Shown piece by piece: positions 34,760 through 44,739 of a stretch of 64,000 nt of DNA. The DNA comes from Paenibacillus sp. FSL K6-1330 (GTDB lineage Bacteria > Bacillota > Bacilli > Paenibacillales > Paenibacillaceae). Position 1 is the stretch's first letter. Each line of letters opens with the position of its first letter. Below the pieces are notes generated by a model. It was not told the DNA's origin. It saw only the letters and a program-made list of their open reading frames with translations, and ran no database searches. The DNA lies in assembly GCF_037976825.1 (NCBI RefSeq), contig NZ_CP150269.1:5655501-5719500 (forward strand), given 5' to 3'. Position numbers and translations under genes: made by a program.

Positions 34760-34853
34760 TAAAGCAAAAAACCCTTGATAATATATCATCAAGGGTTTTC
34801 TTTATATGGAGCCTAGGGGGATCGAACCCCTGACCTCATCGCTGCCAGCGATG
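34760..34853. repeat. Left attachment repeat: tRNA-Ala 3' fragment and terminator
   Basis: 94 bases matching 52184-52277 with only a few differences: an intrinsic terminator (AACCCTTGAT-ATATATCATCAAGGGTT type) and the last 47 bases of tRNA-Ala (34807-34853, from the T arm back to the anticodon stem). The rest of the tRNA is missing, so this is the displaced 3' end left by an insertion. Confidence 0.9.
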
Positions 34854-34917
34854 GATATAGGGTAGGAGCTAATGGGCATTTCCGAATTTGCTTATGCCAC
34901 AATTGGTGGCTTAATGA

Positions 34918-34975
34918 CTATTGGAGACGAATTTGTTCCCCAATCCGTCCCCAACGTCCGTCAGACGCCTCCCTA
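34918..34975 (-). pseudogene. Possible integrase C-terminal remnant (left)
   Basis: Minus strand, about 19 codons ending GRWGRIGEQIRLQ and a stop, 65 bases inside the left repeat. WGRIG-type tails are common at the end of tyrosine integrases of Firmicutes, and the position next to att fits. Too short for certainty. Nothing else is recognised in 34976-35143. Confidence 0.3.
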
Positions 34976-35143
34976 GTTTTGTAATAAACATCCAACATTT
35001 TTGAACAACTTAATCGTTTGCTGTTACTTTCCAATTTTATCTCTTGGATTCTGTATTTGTTACGTTATTAAAGTCTACGTAGTTGTTACTTCCGGCACTT
35101 CATCCCACAATCGTATTAAGAAATCTGTTTCTTTTAGTTTATT

Positions 35144-36872
35144 TCATTGTTCTTTAGCTTCTCTCATCTCACTCCAATCGTACTGCTGTACTAAAATTTC
35201 GTTCCTATGGTCTGGTACAATTTCAGCCACTCCATAAGAAGCCTTTACTATGTCTAGAAGTCCGATCGGCAACTCATCGAGTTCTTTTGTGTTTAGATAC
35301 TCATATGCCGAGAAAGACTTTGATGACCCCTTTTCATAATCATGTGGCATCTCAGCCTCAAATGTATGACGGAGAACAAACTTTTTATTTCCTCGGGCAA
35401 ATGCTAGTTTTTCTAATTTGTGATTCAAAGTCAAGGTCGACTTTAATGAAACACTACTTCTTCTGCTACCTTTTCTATCTAGTTCAGTTATGTCGTAATC
35501 ATGAATAATCGTATAGGTAATACCAAAATTATTCAAGATGTTCAACAAAACATACATTGTTCCTTTTCCGTTACAGTTAACTACACTAGTTTTATAATAA
35601 TCTTCTGAGTTTAGCTGACCGTTTTCAACTAACTTTTCCCCTATGACTTTTAGAGCGATTACTTCCGTATCCCCCTCAACTAATATTACTCTATCAGCAA
35701 AAAAGACTTCGTTTACATAAGGATTAAACCTTAGAAGAGCTTGAAGCCTCTCTTTTTCGTGTCCTGGTAAGCCATAAACGTCTGAATTAACTTGATTTTA
35801 GACCAACTTCATTCTCCTGATTTATATAAACTTTTGATAATGTTCTATTTGGCTTTGATAAATCCACAAAATTAGGAGAATGTGAGGTAGCAATTACTTG
35901 AAAAAAACCATCATCTGCTAAGCTATACAGAGTATCTTTAAATACTCTTGCCAAATGTGGATGTAAGTATAATTCTGGTTCTTCAAGTGCAATAATTAAA
36001 TGTCTACTGTTTTCAATATTGTCTGATTCAAACCGTCGTTTGTATTTCCTAAACCCTTTGAAAACGGACAAAATAAACGTCCTTTGTACGCCATTCCCTT
36101 GATGGTTTAACTCTGTATCTAAACCATTATAATTAAAATTTGTTGAGAGGGAAGTGCTTACTATTTCATCTAAAGGACTAACATTCACTTTAAACTTAAC
36201 ATCTGTTGAAGTAACTTCATTTAGAAATTCCCTCACTTCAGTTTCAAAGTACCTTATCTTTTCATCATTATGTTCATTGATTTTTTGCTGGAGCAACTGA
36301 GTTTTCTCATATGCTTCAATGTACTCTGGCAACCCTGCTACAACATTTTTATATAGACTATACAGCGTTTTCATGTGAGCAGACTTATTGGTTAGCTCAT
36401 CATTGGCATCCTTAACTGCAGGTATGTATATAACTTCTGGAAAAACATTTAGGAAGTGAGTTCCGTTTCTACCACCTCCAAGTCTTCCTTCCCAGCCTTC
36501 TTGTCCTAAGTCATGGGTTAGAGGTCCAGAAATTTTGGCAGCACGTTCAACATTTGAACCTTCCTTATATATAGCTCTTACAATGAAATTACCTGATTCT
36601 CTATGTATAGAGTTTCGAATTCCGTGCATCTCGATCTCGTCTTCTGTCAAATTTGAGAAGGTAGCATGAAAACTAATAGGCTGAGACATATCATGTTTAT
36701 GATAAAAATTTTTACTTAGCTGAAGTTCTTTACTTCCAAATTGATTCAGCGCTTGCAGAATGGTACTTTTACTGCAATTGTTTGGCCCAATAATGACAGA
36801 GATATTCTCTATGTCAATTGAAAGTTCTTTTATACCTTTATAATTCCGAATAGTAAATTTCCTTAATTTCAT
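35144..36872 (-). pseudogene. OLD-family ATP-dependent nuclease, frameshifted
   Basis: N-terminal half (from ATG 36872, AAGGAGG eight bases upstream): SMC-like ATPase with Walker A GPNNCSKST (Lys-binding region slightly unusual) and, later, an ABC-like end with LIIALEEPELYLHPHLARVF and ATSHSPNFVDLS. At about 35788 the frame stops after GLKSS; one base over it continues as VNSDVYGLPGHEKERLQ and then the TOPRIM domain (VILVEGDTE, then HDYDITELDR), to a stop at 35144. OLD proteins degrade foreign DNA and act in anti-phage defence. A single-base loss is the simplest cause; programmed frameshifting at CTAAAAT is possible but not supported by other signals. Confidence 0.82.
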
Positions 36873-36965
36873 TTTCATTCCCTCCTTGTTACGTGATTCT
36901 TTACTCTTCCTAAAATACCTCCCAAGTATATCAAGCAAATTTCGACATTAAACGGGGCTGCAAAT

Positions 36966-38927
36966 TTAGATCGATTTCACTTCTTTTTCATCCTCGAATT
37001 TACGCTTGAAACTACATATTTCCTTATCCATTAGCATCTTGATAAACACCCCGCCTTGTACCGATCTGTTCTGGAAACCAACCATCTTAGCATCGGTCGT
37101 CGAATACCAGTCAGTCATTGGAACACGGCTCTGCGACTGGTCGTAAGCAAGCCATAAGAGATCAATAATGGCATTGAAATCCTCCTTGCTCTCACACAAT
37201 GCGGCGCTCCACACAAGCCAATCGGATTTGGTATACGTGTCGCGGTTATCGAGCATCAGGCCGTAGGGTCCCGAATGCTTTTCGATATAGGCCTGCGTCT
37301 CTGCCTTAAACGTATCATCAGGGAATAAGTTCAGACCGAAGATTCGAGCCCAAATGGCATTATACTTCATACTAAAAGTGCCGGGACGGTCGAATGCCAG
37401 GCGGAACGTACCGTCATCATTTGCAGCCATGGACATCCATTGTTCCGCCATTGATTGGGCGATCTCCATGAGTTCCTCCGCCTTCTCCCCGTTTCCTGCC
37501 ATGTGGTTCAAGATGGAGAAGCTGGCTATCCCCATGATCGCTTTGAGCGACAAGTTACAGTTATGAGCCAAATGACCTGCAAAATCGTCTGTACACAGCT
37601 GATTATCCGGATCGATGCCGTTTTTGATCAAGTAATTGCACCATGTTTCAAGATATCCCCAGTTCTCTTGGGCAAACGATACATCCTGCTCCGCAATCGC
37701 GACGGCAGTGACGCAAATCAGCATGTTTCCGCATTCTTCAACCGGCATTTGCCAGTTGGGCGTAGTTCCATTGCTATATACCTGTCCGTTCAGAAGAGGG
37801 TAGGTACCCACATCGTGGGGAGCAAAGTCATAGTACCAAATATCGGTTGAAGCGTACTTGAAAATCGGTCGTAGCATCCCCTTCACCAACTCGGGATTAT
37901 AAAGCAGGAATTGAGGGATGGACGGGTAAGTTACATCGAGCGTGGCGGCGCAACCATTACTGAAATTTTCCTTGGAGACGAACAACACTTCTCCTTCAGG
38001 ACCCGCAACAATTTTATGTGCGGCAATAGCTTGCCGGTAGGCCAAGGATACCAGGTCTGCATACTTTTCACTTCCGGATTCCGCGGCGTCTTGATACAAT
38101 TTCTTTGCAAACTGCTCACATTTCTCATGCAACGTATCGTATTCGCACAGAGCCTGCTTAATCGCCTCTTCGATCGTTTCTCCGTCTTTCTTCCAATAGG
38201 CATCAAGCGGTTGGTGAAAATACTCGATCGATTTTATATCGTCATATGCGACTGCAAATAGTCCTTCTACGTCCTGATCCGTATCCAGGTCAATAGACAG
38301 CCGCATAGTATGGTTTATTGTCCCGTAGACGTTTACATCCTCGGCAGCGGTTACTGCAGCTCGACTATGGTTTGATGCCAGATATACGTAACCCCAGTTA
38401 ATTCTGAGGTCGTCCCCGCTTCTAGTTAACATATGCTGAATTCTGCTGCCCACCTTACCGCAAGTAAAACCGGGTTCACTGATATCCGAGTACACAGTAG
38501 GAAACTCGTATTTCATGTTTTGGCATAGTTCCCCATCTACCGTAATGGTAACCGTCACGTCATGTTTCATCTTGTCATTCGATTCGGTTTGCACGTGAAT
38601 ATAGGATACCGGTCTGGACGTCAGCTTCAAATCATTTAGCAATAGCGGAGTCGTGAACGTAACGGTTAAACAAATTTCATTGCAGACAAACTGGTATTGG
38701 CTTGAGAGCGCATGAATATCTAGCTTTGTCTGTTCCATGATCAGGCTGTCCGGGTTAACCCCCATGAATGTATACTCTTTCCCATCAACCAGCGCGGTGC
38801 CTGTCATCCGGTGAGGTTTACCCGTCCAATGCTTGGTGTCCGATTCATTGAGCTTATCCGCCATCGACCAGACAGAAAAGTACGGATCTACGGTTATCAG
38901 CGGAACAGCTGGAGCACGTAAAATCAT
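36966..38927 (-). CDS. Glycoside-hydrolase-like protein (DUF4965/DUF5127/DUF1793 type)
   Basis: About 653 residues from ATG 38927 (AGGGAGGG six bases upstream). N-terminal DUF5127-like beta region starting ILRAPAVPLITVDPYFSVWS, then the DUF4965 and (alpha/alpha)6 DUF1793 regions with WYDFAPHDVGTYPLLNGQ and AGHLAHNCNLSLKAIMGIA. Fungal relatives were described as glutaminase A; bacterial ones are now seen as possible glycosidases. No signal peptide, so it works inside the cell, probably on sugars imported by the nearby ABC system. Divergent from the AraC gene. Confidence 0.85.
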   Translation of the reverse strand: MILRAPAVPLITVDPYFSVWSMADKLNESDTKHWTGKPHRMTGTALVDGKEYTFMGVNPDSLIMEQTKLDIHALSSQYQFVCNEICLTVTFTTPLLLNDLKLTSRPVSYIHVQTESNDKMKHDVTVTITVDGELCQNMKYEFPTVYSDISEPGFTCGKVGSRIQHMLTRSGDDLRINWGYVYLASNHSRAAVTAAEDVNVYGTINHTMRLSIDLDTDQDVEGLFAVAYDDIKSIEYFHQPLDAYWKKDGETIEEAIKQALCEYDTLHEKCEQFAKKLYQDAAESGSEKYADLVSLAYRQAIAAHKIVAGPEGEVLFVSKENFSNGCAATLDVTYPSIPQFLLYNPELVKGMLRPIFKYASTDIWYYDFAPHDVGTYPLLNGQVYSNGTTPNWQMPVEECGNMLICVTAVAIAEQDVSFAQENWGYLETWCNYLIKNGIDPDNQLCTDDFAGHLAHNCNLSLKAIMGIASFSILNHMAGNGEKAEELMEIAQSMAEQWMSMAANDDGTFRLAFDRPGTFSMKYNAIWARIFGLNLFPDDTFKAETQAYIEKHSGPYGLMLDNRDTYTKSDWLVWSAALCESKEDFNAIIDLLWLAYDQSQSRVPMTDWYSTTDAKMVGFQNRSVQGGVFIKMLMDKEICSFKRKFEDEKEVKSI

Positions 38928-39030
38928 ATTATTCCCTCCCTTTAAATGTTGTTTCATACAAGATATAATTTATCATGCACCTAGGCGCTTTATAATAGGA
39001 TAAATCATCATGAATGTGAGGATTATCATC

Positions 39031-39840
39031 ATGCACGAAACCATATTCAATTTCTGGCATTTGAATGACCCTAAGCTTCCACTCAATGTTCTCATGTCGG
39101 GTATCTCTTATTGCGACAAAAATTACCGGATTGAACGACACGGCGAGAACCTGTTTTCGTTCGAATATATCATCGACGGCAGCGGCGTCCTAGAGATCAA
39201 TTCACAAACGTTGTATCCTCAGAAAAACGACGTTTACATACTGACCAAACACAGCGATCACACCTATTATTCCAGCGAAGAGCACCCATGGAATAAAATT
39301 TGGATCATCTTTAATGGTGACTTCGCCGAATCTTTGTTCAAACAATATATCCCCGAAAATACGTATCTTATCAAGGACTGCAACATTCTTTCCTATATGA
39401 AAGAATTGATCAACCTTTCGTCTGCCAGGCAGATTGACTATTCCGGTTTTATTGACGAAGTGACTGTTATTCTACTGAAAATCGTATTGCGCTTAAAGAA
39501 CCAATTGGAACATAAGGAGGCACCCACCGTAGCTGAGCAGATCAAGTTTTGTCTGGACGGTAACATCGAGAATAGAATAGATTTAGACGACCTTTGCGTA
39601 CAACTCGGCTATTCGAAAAATCACTTGATCAAGCTGTTTCGGGAAAAGTACGGAATTACGCCATACGCCTATTTTCGAAAACACAAAATTGAAGCGGCCG
39701 AGCGATATTTGCTGAACACACATCTTAGCATCAATGAAATCTCCTCCAAACTGAACTTCGCAGACCAGCACTATTTCTCTTCAGTCTTCAAAGCCATCGT
39801 CGGCGTTTCCCCTTCAGAGTACCGACAGAATAAGAAATAA
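39031..39840 (+). CDS. AraC-family transcriptional regulator
   Basis: About 269 residues: cupin-like sugar-sensing N-terminus (residues 15-110, with the IERHGENLFSFEYIIDG strand pattern) and C-terminal double HTH (CVQLGYSKNHLIKLFREKYG and NEISSKLNFADQHYFSSVFKA). The ATG at 39031 has GAGGAT eight bases upstream; the frame also contains an ATG at 39010. Probably activates the divergent glycosidase-like gene. Confidence 0.9.
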   Translation: MHETIFNFWHLNDPKLPLNVLMSGISYCDKNYRIERHGENLFSFEYIIDGSGVLEINSQTLYPQKNDVYILTKHSDHTYYSSEEHPWNKIWIIFNGDFAESLFKQYIPENTYLIKDCNILSYMKELINLSSARQIDYSGFIDEVTVILLKIVLRLKNQLEHKEAPTVAEQIKFCLDGNIENRIDLDDLCVQLGYSKNHLIKLFREKYGITPYAYFRKHKIEAAERYLLNTHLSINEISSKLNFADQHYFSSVFKAIVGVSPSEYRQNKK

Positions 39841-39894
39841 GGAAAAACGGTAACCATCAGACGTGTCCTCCGATCATTCATAGGTAGTTGAACA

Positions 39895-39925
39895 AATGCA
39901 GCCGATCACTTTGACCGGCTGCATT
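39895..39925 (+). terminator. Terminator after the AraC gene
   Basis: AATGCAGCCG and CGGCTGCATT arms, loop of 11 bases, then TCTTGTCTTT. Confidence 0.8.
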
Positions 39926-39960
39926 CTTGTCTTTATAGGGCTTATCCTAGATGGGATTTT

Positions 39961-40149
39961 TTAGATCTTAATGTTCATACAAAAAGCCATTAGCTTCACA
40001 TACAGCGAGTTTACCATGTAGCCGGTCGGGTCCACCAAATATCTTGTCCCTGTGTCCAACCGTTGGATGCGCCCCATTTCTTCATTAGTCAGTTCAAAGT
40101 CGAAAATGCTCACCTCCATTTGGACACAGCAACTCATCCCTCTGATCAT
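39961..40149 (-). pseudogene. C-terminal remnant of an aldo-keto reductase
   Basis: Frame of 62 codons whose middle (SIFDFELTNEEMGRIQRLDTG) is the typical last helix of aldo-keto reductases (2,5-diketo-gluconate reductase type). The catalytic barrel is gone. It lies just after the sugar permease gene. Confidence 0.65.
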
Positions 40150-40165
40150 ATTCGTAATTTCTTAT

Positions 40166-41008
40166 TTAACCCTTAATTCCTGATAACGTTACACCCTTGA
40201 CGATATACTTTTGGAAAATGATAAAGATGATAATGATCGGGATCGAAGCATACGCATTCACCGCCATTGGCAAGGTTTCATCCTGGTTATACGAGCTCAT
40301 GAAAAACGGGATACCGATGGGAAGCGTAAACAAGACTTCCGATTGAATCGCCAGAAATGGCCACAAGAAATCGTTCCAGGTGCCTAGGAAAGAAAAGATC
40401 ATCAAGGTAGCCAGCACCGGTTTGGATAATGGAATAAAAATGTTCCACCACACCCGAAATAAACTGCAACCGTCTATTTTCGCAGCTTCCACCAGCTCAT
40501 TCGGCATCCCGTCGAAAAATTGCTTCATGATTAGTACACCAAGCGGTCCTGCGAGCCCCGGCAAAATGAGGGCTGCATAGGAATCCAGAATCCCCAAGCT
40601 GTTAGCTACCATATACAAGGAAACAATCGTCGCTTCGCCGGGAATCATCATTCCACTGAGAATGAGCCAGAAAGCTAACTTCCTATAACTGAAATCGATC
40701 CGCGATAAAGCAAATGCGGCGAGTGAAGCCATGGTCAAGCTGAGTACAGGCACAATAACAGCGATGGTTAAGCTGTTCATGGTCCATTTGATCACCGGCG
40801 CATTCTCAAAAATATAAGCGTAGTTTTCGAACGAAAACGGCGGCAGGAAACGGTCCATCAGATCGCCCATCGCACTACCCTGCGGTTTTAGAGATGTGAA
40901 TATCATGTAGATCACCGGAACGACAAAGATCGTTGCCAAACCGTAAGCTATGATGTGCAGCAGTATTTTTGGACCCGTCCACCGTTTAGAGCCAGCGAAA
41001 TCACCCAT
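40166..41008 (-). CDS. Sugar ABC transporter permease, MalG type
   Basis: 280 residues, six helices, with the EAA loop ELVEAAKIDGCSLFRVWWNIFIPLSKP (coupling helix to the ATPase). Inner-membrane half of a carbohydrate importer with the gene at 41021. No ATPase gene is present in the cluster; such importers usually share an MsmX-like ATPase encoded elsewhere. Confidence 0.93.
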   Translation of the reverse strand: MGDFAGSKRWTGPKILLHIIAYGLATIFVVPVIYMIFTSLKPQGSAMGDLMDRFLPPFSFENYAYIFENAPVIKWTMNSLTIAVIVPVLSLTMASLAAFALSRIDFSYRKLAFWLILSGMMIPGEATIVSLYMVANSLGILDSYAALILPGLAGPLGVLIMKQFFDGMPNELVEAAKIDGCSLFRVWWNIFIPLSKPVLATLMIFSFLGTWNDFLWPFLAIQSEVLFTLPIGIPFFMSSYNQDETLPMAVNAYASIPIIIIFIIFQKYIVKGVTLSGIKG

Positions 41009-41020
41009 TTCCTCATCACC

Positions 41021-41956
41021 TCATTCACTTTTTTTACCGAAAATTTTAAACTGCAAGAATGAAAGTACCGTCAGAAAGACAAAGAAAATAAATGACATCG
41101 AGGTTGATAATCCAAGATCGTTGGCGGTAAAGCCGGTTTCATAAATGTATTGAATCATCGTCCGGGTTTCATTCCCTGGCCCGCCGCGGGTAACGAGCCA
41201 TACCTGGCCGAATACTTTAAAGGACGCTATCACTTGAAGCACAGTAATTAGTACGAGAAGGCCTCGCATCGCAGGCAATGTGATAAATTTGAGTCTTTGC
41301 CAAGCATTGGCTCCATCCAGTGTCGCTGCCTCGTAATGTTCAGCAGGAATATCTTGCAGCCCTGCGAGTAGCACGATCATGTTAAAGCCCTGTGTCCACC
41401 AAAGCGTAATCATCACGATGGAAATCCAGGCAAGCTGCGGTTCATTCAACCAGAAAATTTCGGATTCCGGACTGAGAATCCCGAGATTATGCAGCACCGT
41501 GTTCACTAAGCCTGAGTAAGGCGCAAGAAGAAATATCCAGACAAAGCTAACCACCGCTACGGACAATACATTTGGCATGAAAAACACGGTTCTCAGAAAG
41601 GTCTTTCCTTTTACCTTTGAATCAAGAATTAAGGCAAGCAGGAAAGGCGTTACGATCATAAATGGTGTGGAGATTAAGGCGAAGTAGGTCGTATTCCAAA
41701 GAGAAGCCCAGAAATCCGAATCTTTCAGTGCATAGAGGTAATTTTGAAGGCCGACAAAGCCTTCTTTGCCAATCAGCGCCCAATCATGAAAGCTGACGAA
41801 CAGTCCGTAGAAAATCGGCACAATCGAAAAGAGAATAAAGAAAAAGAAATACGGGGCAAGAAAACCGGTTGCCAGCAATTCGTTCTGCAGCTTTCTTTTC
41901 CGCTTGCCTATGGACATATCAACCAGACTAGGATCTTTTACCGTTACCGGATTCAT
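41021..41956 (-). CDS. Sugar ABC transporter permease, MalF type
   Basis: 311 residues, six helices, EAA loop EHYEAATLDGANAWQRLKFITLPAM. Lies 12 bases upstream of the MalG-type gene and 63 bases after the binding protein. Confidence 0.93.
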   Translation of the reverse strand: MNPVTVKDPSLVDMSIGKRKRKLQNELLATGFLAPYFFFFILFSIVPIFYGLFVSFHDWALIGKEGFVGLQNYLYALKDSDFWASLWNTTYFALISTPFMIVTPFLLALILDSKVKGKTFLRTVFFMPNVLSVAVVSFVWIFLLAPYSGLVNTVLHNLGILSPESEIFWLNEPQLAWISIVMITLWWTQGFNMIVLLAGLQDIPAEHYEAATLDGANAWQRLKFITLPAMRGLLVLITVLQVIASFKVFGQVWLVTRGGPGNETRTMIQYIYETGFTANDLGLSTSMSFIFFVFLTVLSFLQFKIFGKKSE

Positions 41957-42019
41957 GATTCAACCTCCCAAAGTGCATCGGAGTTACATCCTCGGTAACT
42001 CCGATGCAAATGCAACAGC

Positions 42020-43348
42020 CTATCGTTTCAGAAGCTTTTCCATGCTTTGTACCGCTGCGTCCAATCCTTTATCGACAGGTGCTTTACCAGACCAGATCGT
42101 ATCTAATGCCTGCACAAGCTGGTCTTTTGCCGGCCACATTTTTGGCGATCTTGGCAAATACACACCATCGTTGCCAGCCTGCAAATAATCCTGGCGATAA
42201 GGCATATTTTTGAACGCTTCTGACTCGACAGCCGTTGTGGAAGGTGGAATATGTCCGGCCTTGGACCATTCAGCCGCGTTGTCTGTCACCCATTTTGCAA
42301 ACGTGATCGACGCTTTTACCTTGTTTTCGTCCTGCCCTTTTTTCTGGACCGGCAAAATGAAGTTGTGTGAATCAATCCAGGTTGCAGGCTTATCATAAAT
42401 TTGCGGGAAAGGAATGGCTCCGAATTCCAGTCCTTTTGTTCCTTCCAGTGTGCTCGTAAACCAGACCCCCGTTGGCATCACAGCACCCTTCCCCGCTTGG
42501 AATGTCTCGCCGATTTTAGGAAGGTTTCTTGGTATCAAGCCGCTCTCAAACCAGCTGCTAATATATTCTGCAGCCTGTTTGCCCTGCGGATTATTTAACG
42601 TCACCTTTTGGCCGGATTCATCAAACAGGCCCTCTCCTCCAAGCTGGTTGTAAAGCGCCCACCAGATCCGGTATGGATCCTCGCCTGTGGAGCCGAGCAG
42701 CATATTCACATTACCTTTGGGAACACCGTCTTTGATTTTTTGCAGAAAGCTGTTGAAGCCTTCCGGACCAGGTTCAATGATTGGCTTTTCATTTTCGTCC
42801 AGCAAATTCAACTCACGCAATATTTTTTTGTTGTAATACAGGATGAGCGGATGAGCATCCAGCGGCAAGGCATATTGCTGATCGTTAAATAACGTTGCGT
42901 TTACCATGTTTTCATTGAATCCGCTTAGATCAATACCCATCGAATCGATATATGGATCCAATGGCTCGATGATTTTCAGTTCTACCAGCTCGCTTAATTT
43001 GGACGTGTGGGATACCGCAAGATCAGGCGCATTGCCGCCTGCGACAGCGGTTTGCAGCTTGGTATAAAACTGGCCCCAATCCTGCGTCAATGCCTTCACT
43101 TCGATTTTACCTTTATGTTCATCGTTAAATTTTTTCACCAGTTCGTTCATAATGGCGCCGTCACCTCCGCCGAACATGTTCCAGTAGGTGATGGTGACCT
43201 TCTCACCGGGAGCGGTTCCCGGCCCTTTTGAAGCGTTTTCATTTCCGTTATCGGTTTTACCTTCATTGCCTAATGAGCATGCACTTAACACGAATGACAT
43301 AACAAGCAGCATCCCTAATGCGACTTTATAGAGCTTGGAAGTTTTCAT
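42020..43348 (-). CDS. Sugar-binding lipoprotein of the ABC importer
   Basis: 442 residues. Signal peptide with lipobox LSAC (Cys24), then a family 1 solute-binding fold (TYWNMFGGGDGAIMNELVKKFN, AVAGGNAPDLAVSHTSK). First gene of the three-gene importer operon with a good promoter upstream. The sugar is unknown; the glycosidase-like gene nearby suggests an oligosaccharide. Confidence 0.92.
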   Translation of the reverse strand: MKTSKLYKVALGMLLVMSFVLSACSLGNEGKTDNGNENASKGPGTAPGEKVTITYWNMFGGGDGAIMNELVKKFNDEHKGKIEVKALTQDWGQFYTKLQTAVAGGNAPDLAVSHTSKLSELVELKIIEPLDPYIDSMGIDLSGFNENMVNATLFNDQQYALPLDAHPLILYYNKKILRELNLLDENEKPIIEPGPEGFNSFLQKIKDGVPKGNVNMLLGSTGEDPYRIWWALYNQLGGEGLFDESGQKVTLNNPQGKQAAEYISSWFESGLIPRNLPKIGETFQAGKGAVMPTGVWFTSTLEGTKGLEFGAIPFPQIYDKPATWIDSHNFILPVQKKGQDENKVKASITFAKWVTDNAAEWSKAGHIPPSTTAVESEAFKNMPYRQDYLQAGNDGVYLPRSPKMWPAKDQLVQALDTIWSGKAPVDKGLDAAVQSMEKLLKR

Positions 43349-43481
43349 AAAAATCCCCCTTATAAAGTGATAAAACTAAACAAAACTCCGCTTAAATTCT
43401 TCGTTGGTTAAGTGTTCTCGTTACCGCTCTCCTCTCCCTCTTAATAATTGGATATAGCAAGAACCGGTAAAGATAAACCAA

Positions 43482-43510
43482 ACATTAAACAATCTAAATC
43501 CATTCGTCAA
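43482..43510 (-). promoter_or_regulatory. Promoter of the sugar importer operon
   Basis: Minus strand TTGACG (43505-43510), 17-base spacer, TAATGT (43482-43487). The AT-rich stretch 43349-43700 otherwise holds only this promoter and the terminator at 43592. Confidence 0.6.
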
Positions 43511-43591
43511 TACTTTTTTATCGTTTTTTTAATTAAAACAAAATACTTGCAATGAATAAATTTATAACCATCAAACCTAAATCTAATTCAT

Positions 43592-43624
43592 AAAAAAGAG
43601 GCTTCCCTGTACAGGAAAAGCCCC
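43592..43624 (-). terminator. Terminator of the ArsR-type gene
   Basis: On the minus strand GGGGCTTTTCCTGT pairs imperfectly with ACAGGGAAGCC, followed by TCTTTTTT. Confidence 0.65.
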
Positions 43625-43718
43625 TGATCCGACCCGTTTCGACTGTTTTACAAACATCAGCAGCATTTTTCAAATCCGACTTTATATCTCGATTCTACAA
43701 TCCTTGCGATGCTATGAT

Positions 43719-44636
43719 TCAGTAGATGATTCTCATTATGATATCTTGATCATAATCACCAAACTGCTTGCCGAAAATATTGATGCCTCCAATATGCTCT
43801 GCATCCGGCTTGATCCCGATTCGTAAACTAATCAACTTATTCTCGAGCAGACGGAGATCATCTAGATTCACCTCAGAAACAGCAACGTCGTCGAGGAAGC
43901 TCCCTGAGTTATCAACTTTCCAGGTTTTCAGCAGCCCGTATTGCGTATGACTATCGGGTAGCCACGGCGGGTTCAGCTTTCCCCTGCGGTCCCCAAAGTC
44001 ACCAGGAGAAGTCCATGTTCCGATTTCTACATCATTGATCCAAATCGTAATATCAGACGGCCAGTTATGATCGTAAAGAAATGCTTCTGAACATAGCTCC
44101 ATCGAAAACTGAATGGATTTAATGTCTACGTCTCTCTCTGAAAACAGAGGAAATTTATATTCTACATATCCGCGGGAAAACCAGATCAGCTGTGCAGAAA
44201 TTCGGCTCGGATGAAAAAAGTAGGCCGGCTCGTCCGGCGGTTGAACCATTCCGGATTCAGTGATCAAGCCGCATGTCGGATGGATTTCGCAATCCGTATA
44301 ACAGCCAACGGGCATCTCAATCTGGTGCAGATTGGTCGGACTGTAGATTCCGTTGGTTAATTTCAAACTCATACGTAAATCATCAAACGTTCGTGTGCAA
44401 ACCTTCATTGTGCCTCTGGATGCGGGCAGTACCTCCGTCGCGATAATGCCCGCATTTTCCAGCACCCGAACATTGAAGGCGACCGTCGATACAGGCAGAT
44501 CTAATTTTTCAGCAATATCGACAATATTTTCTCGGCTGTGATTCAAAAGCTTTAAAATGTTTATCCGGACTTCCGAAGCCAATGCATGTGCCACTTTTCT
44601 CAGTCGTTCCGATTCATCGATTGACAACTCCAACAT
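43719..44636 (-). CDS. ArsR-type HTH regulator with a large C-terminal domain
   Basis: 305 residues. N-terminal 70 residues form an ArsR-like winged helix (ALASEVRINILKLLNHS, then LDLPVSTVAFNVRVLENAGII). The remaining 230 residues have a Cys-containing segment (CYTDCEIHPTCGLI) and Trp-rich beta-strands (ITIWINDVEIGTWTSPGDFGDRRGKL) that look like a sugar- or ligand-binding beta-sandwich. Far longer than standard ArsR proteins (about 100). It precedes the sugar importer operon on the same strand and probably regulates it. Confidence 0.85.
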   Translation of the reverse strand: MLELSIDESERLRKVAHALASEVRINILKLLNHSRENIVDIAEKLDLPVSTVAFNVRVLENAGIIATEVLPASRGTMKVCTRTFDDLRMSLKLTNGIYSPTNLHQIEMPVGCYTDCEIHPTCGLITESGMVQPPDEPAYFFHPSRISAQLIWFSRGYVEYKFPLFSERDVDIKSIQFSMELCSEAFLYDHNWPSDITIWINDVEIGTWTSPGDFGDRRGKLNPPWLPDSHTQYGLLKTWKVDNSGSFLDDVAVSEVNLDDLRLLENKLISLRIGIKPDAEHIGGINIFGKQFGDYDQDIIMRIIY

Positions 44637-44739
44637 TTTGCCCTTTTCCCCCTATTGCGAGTTTTATCTGCATAGCTGGTTATCATTATACGTTACAACA
44701 ACCATATCTCCGCAACTCCCTAAGAGCACCAGATGTGAT

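Noticed and set aside
34493..34792. 99-codon minus-strand frame after the LysR gene
   Set aside because: Overlaps the LysR 3' end and the att terminator; peptide has no family features.
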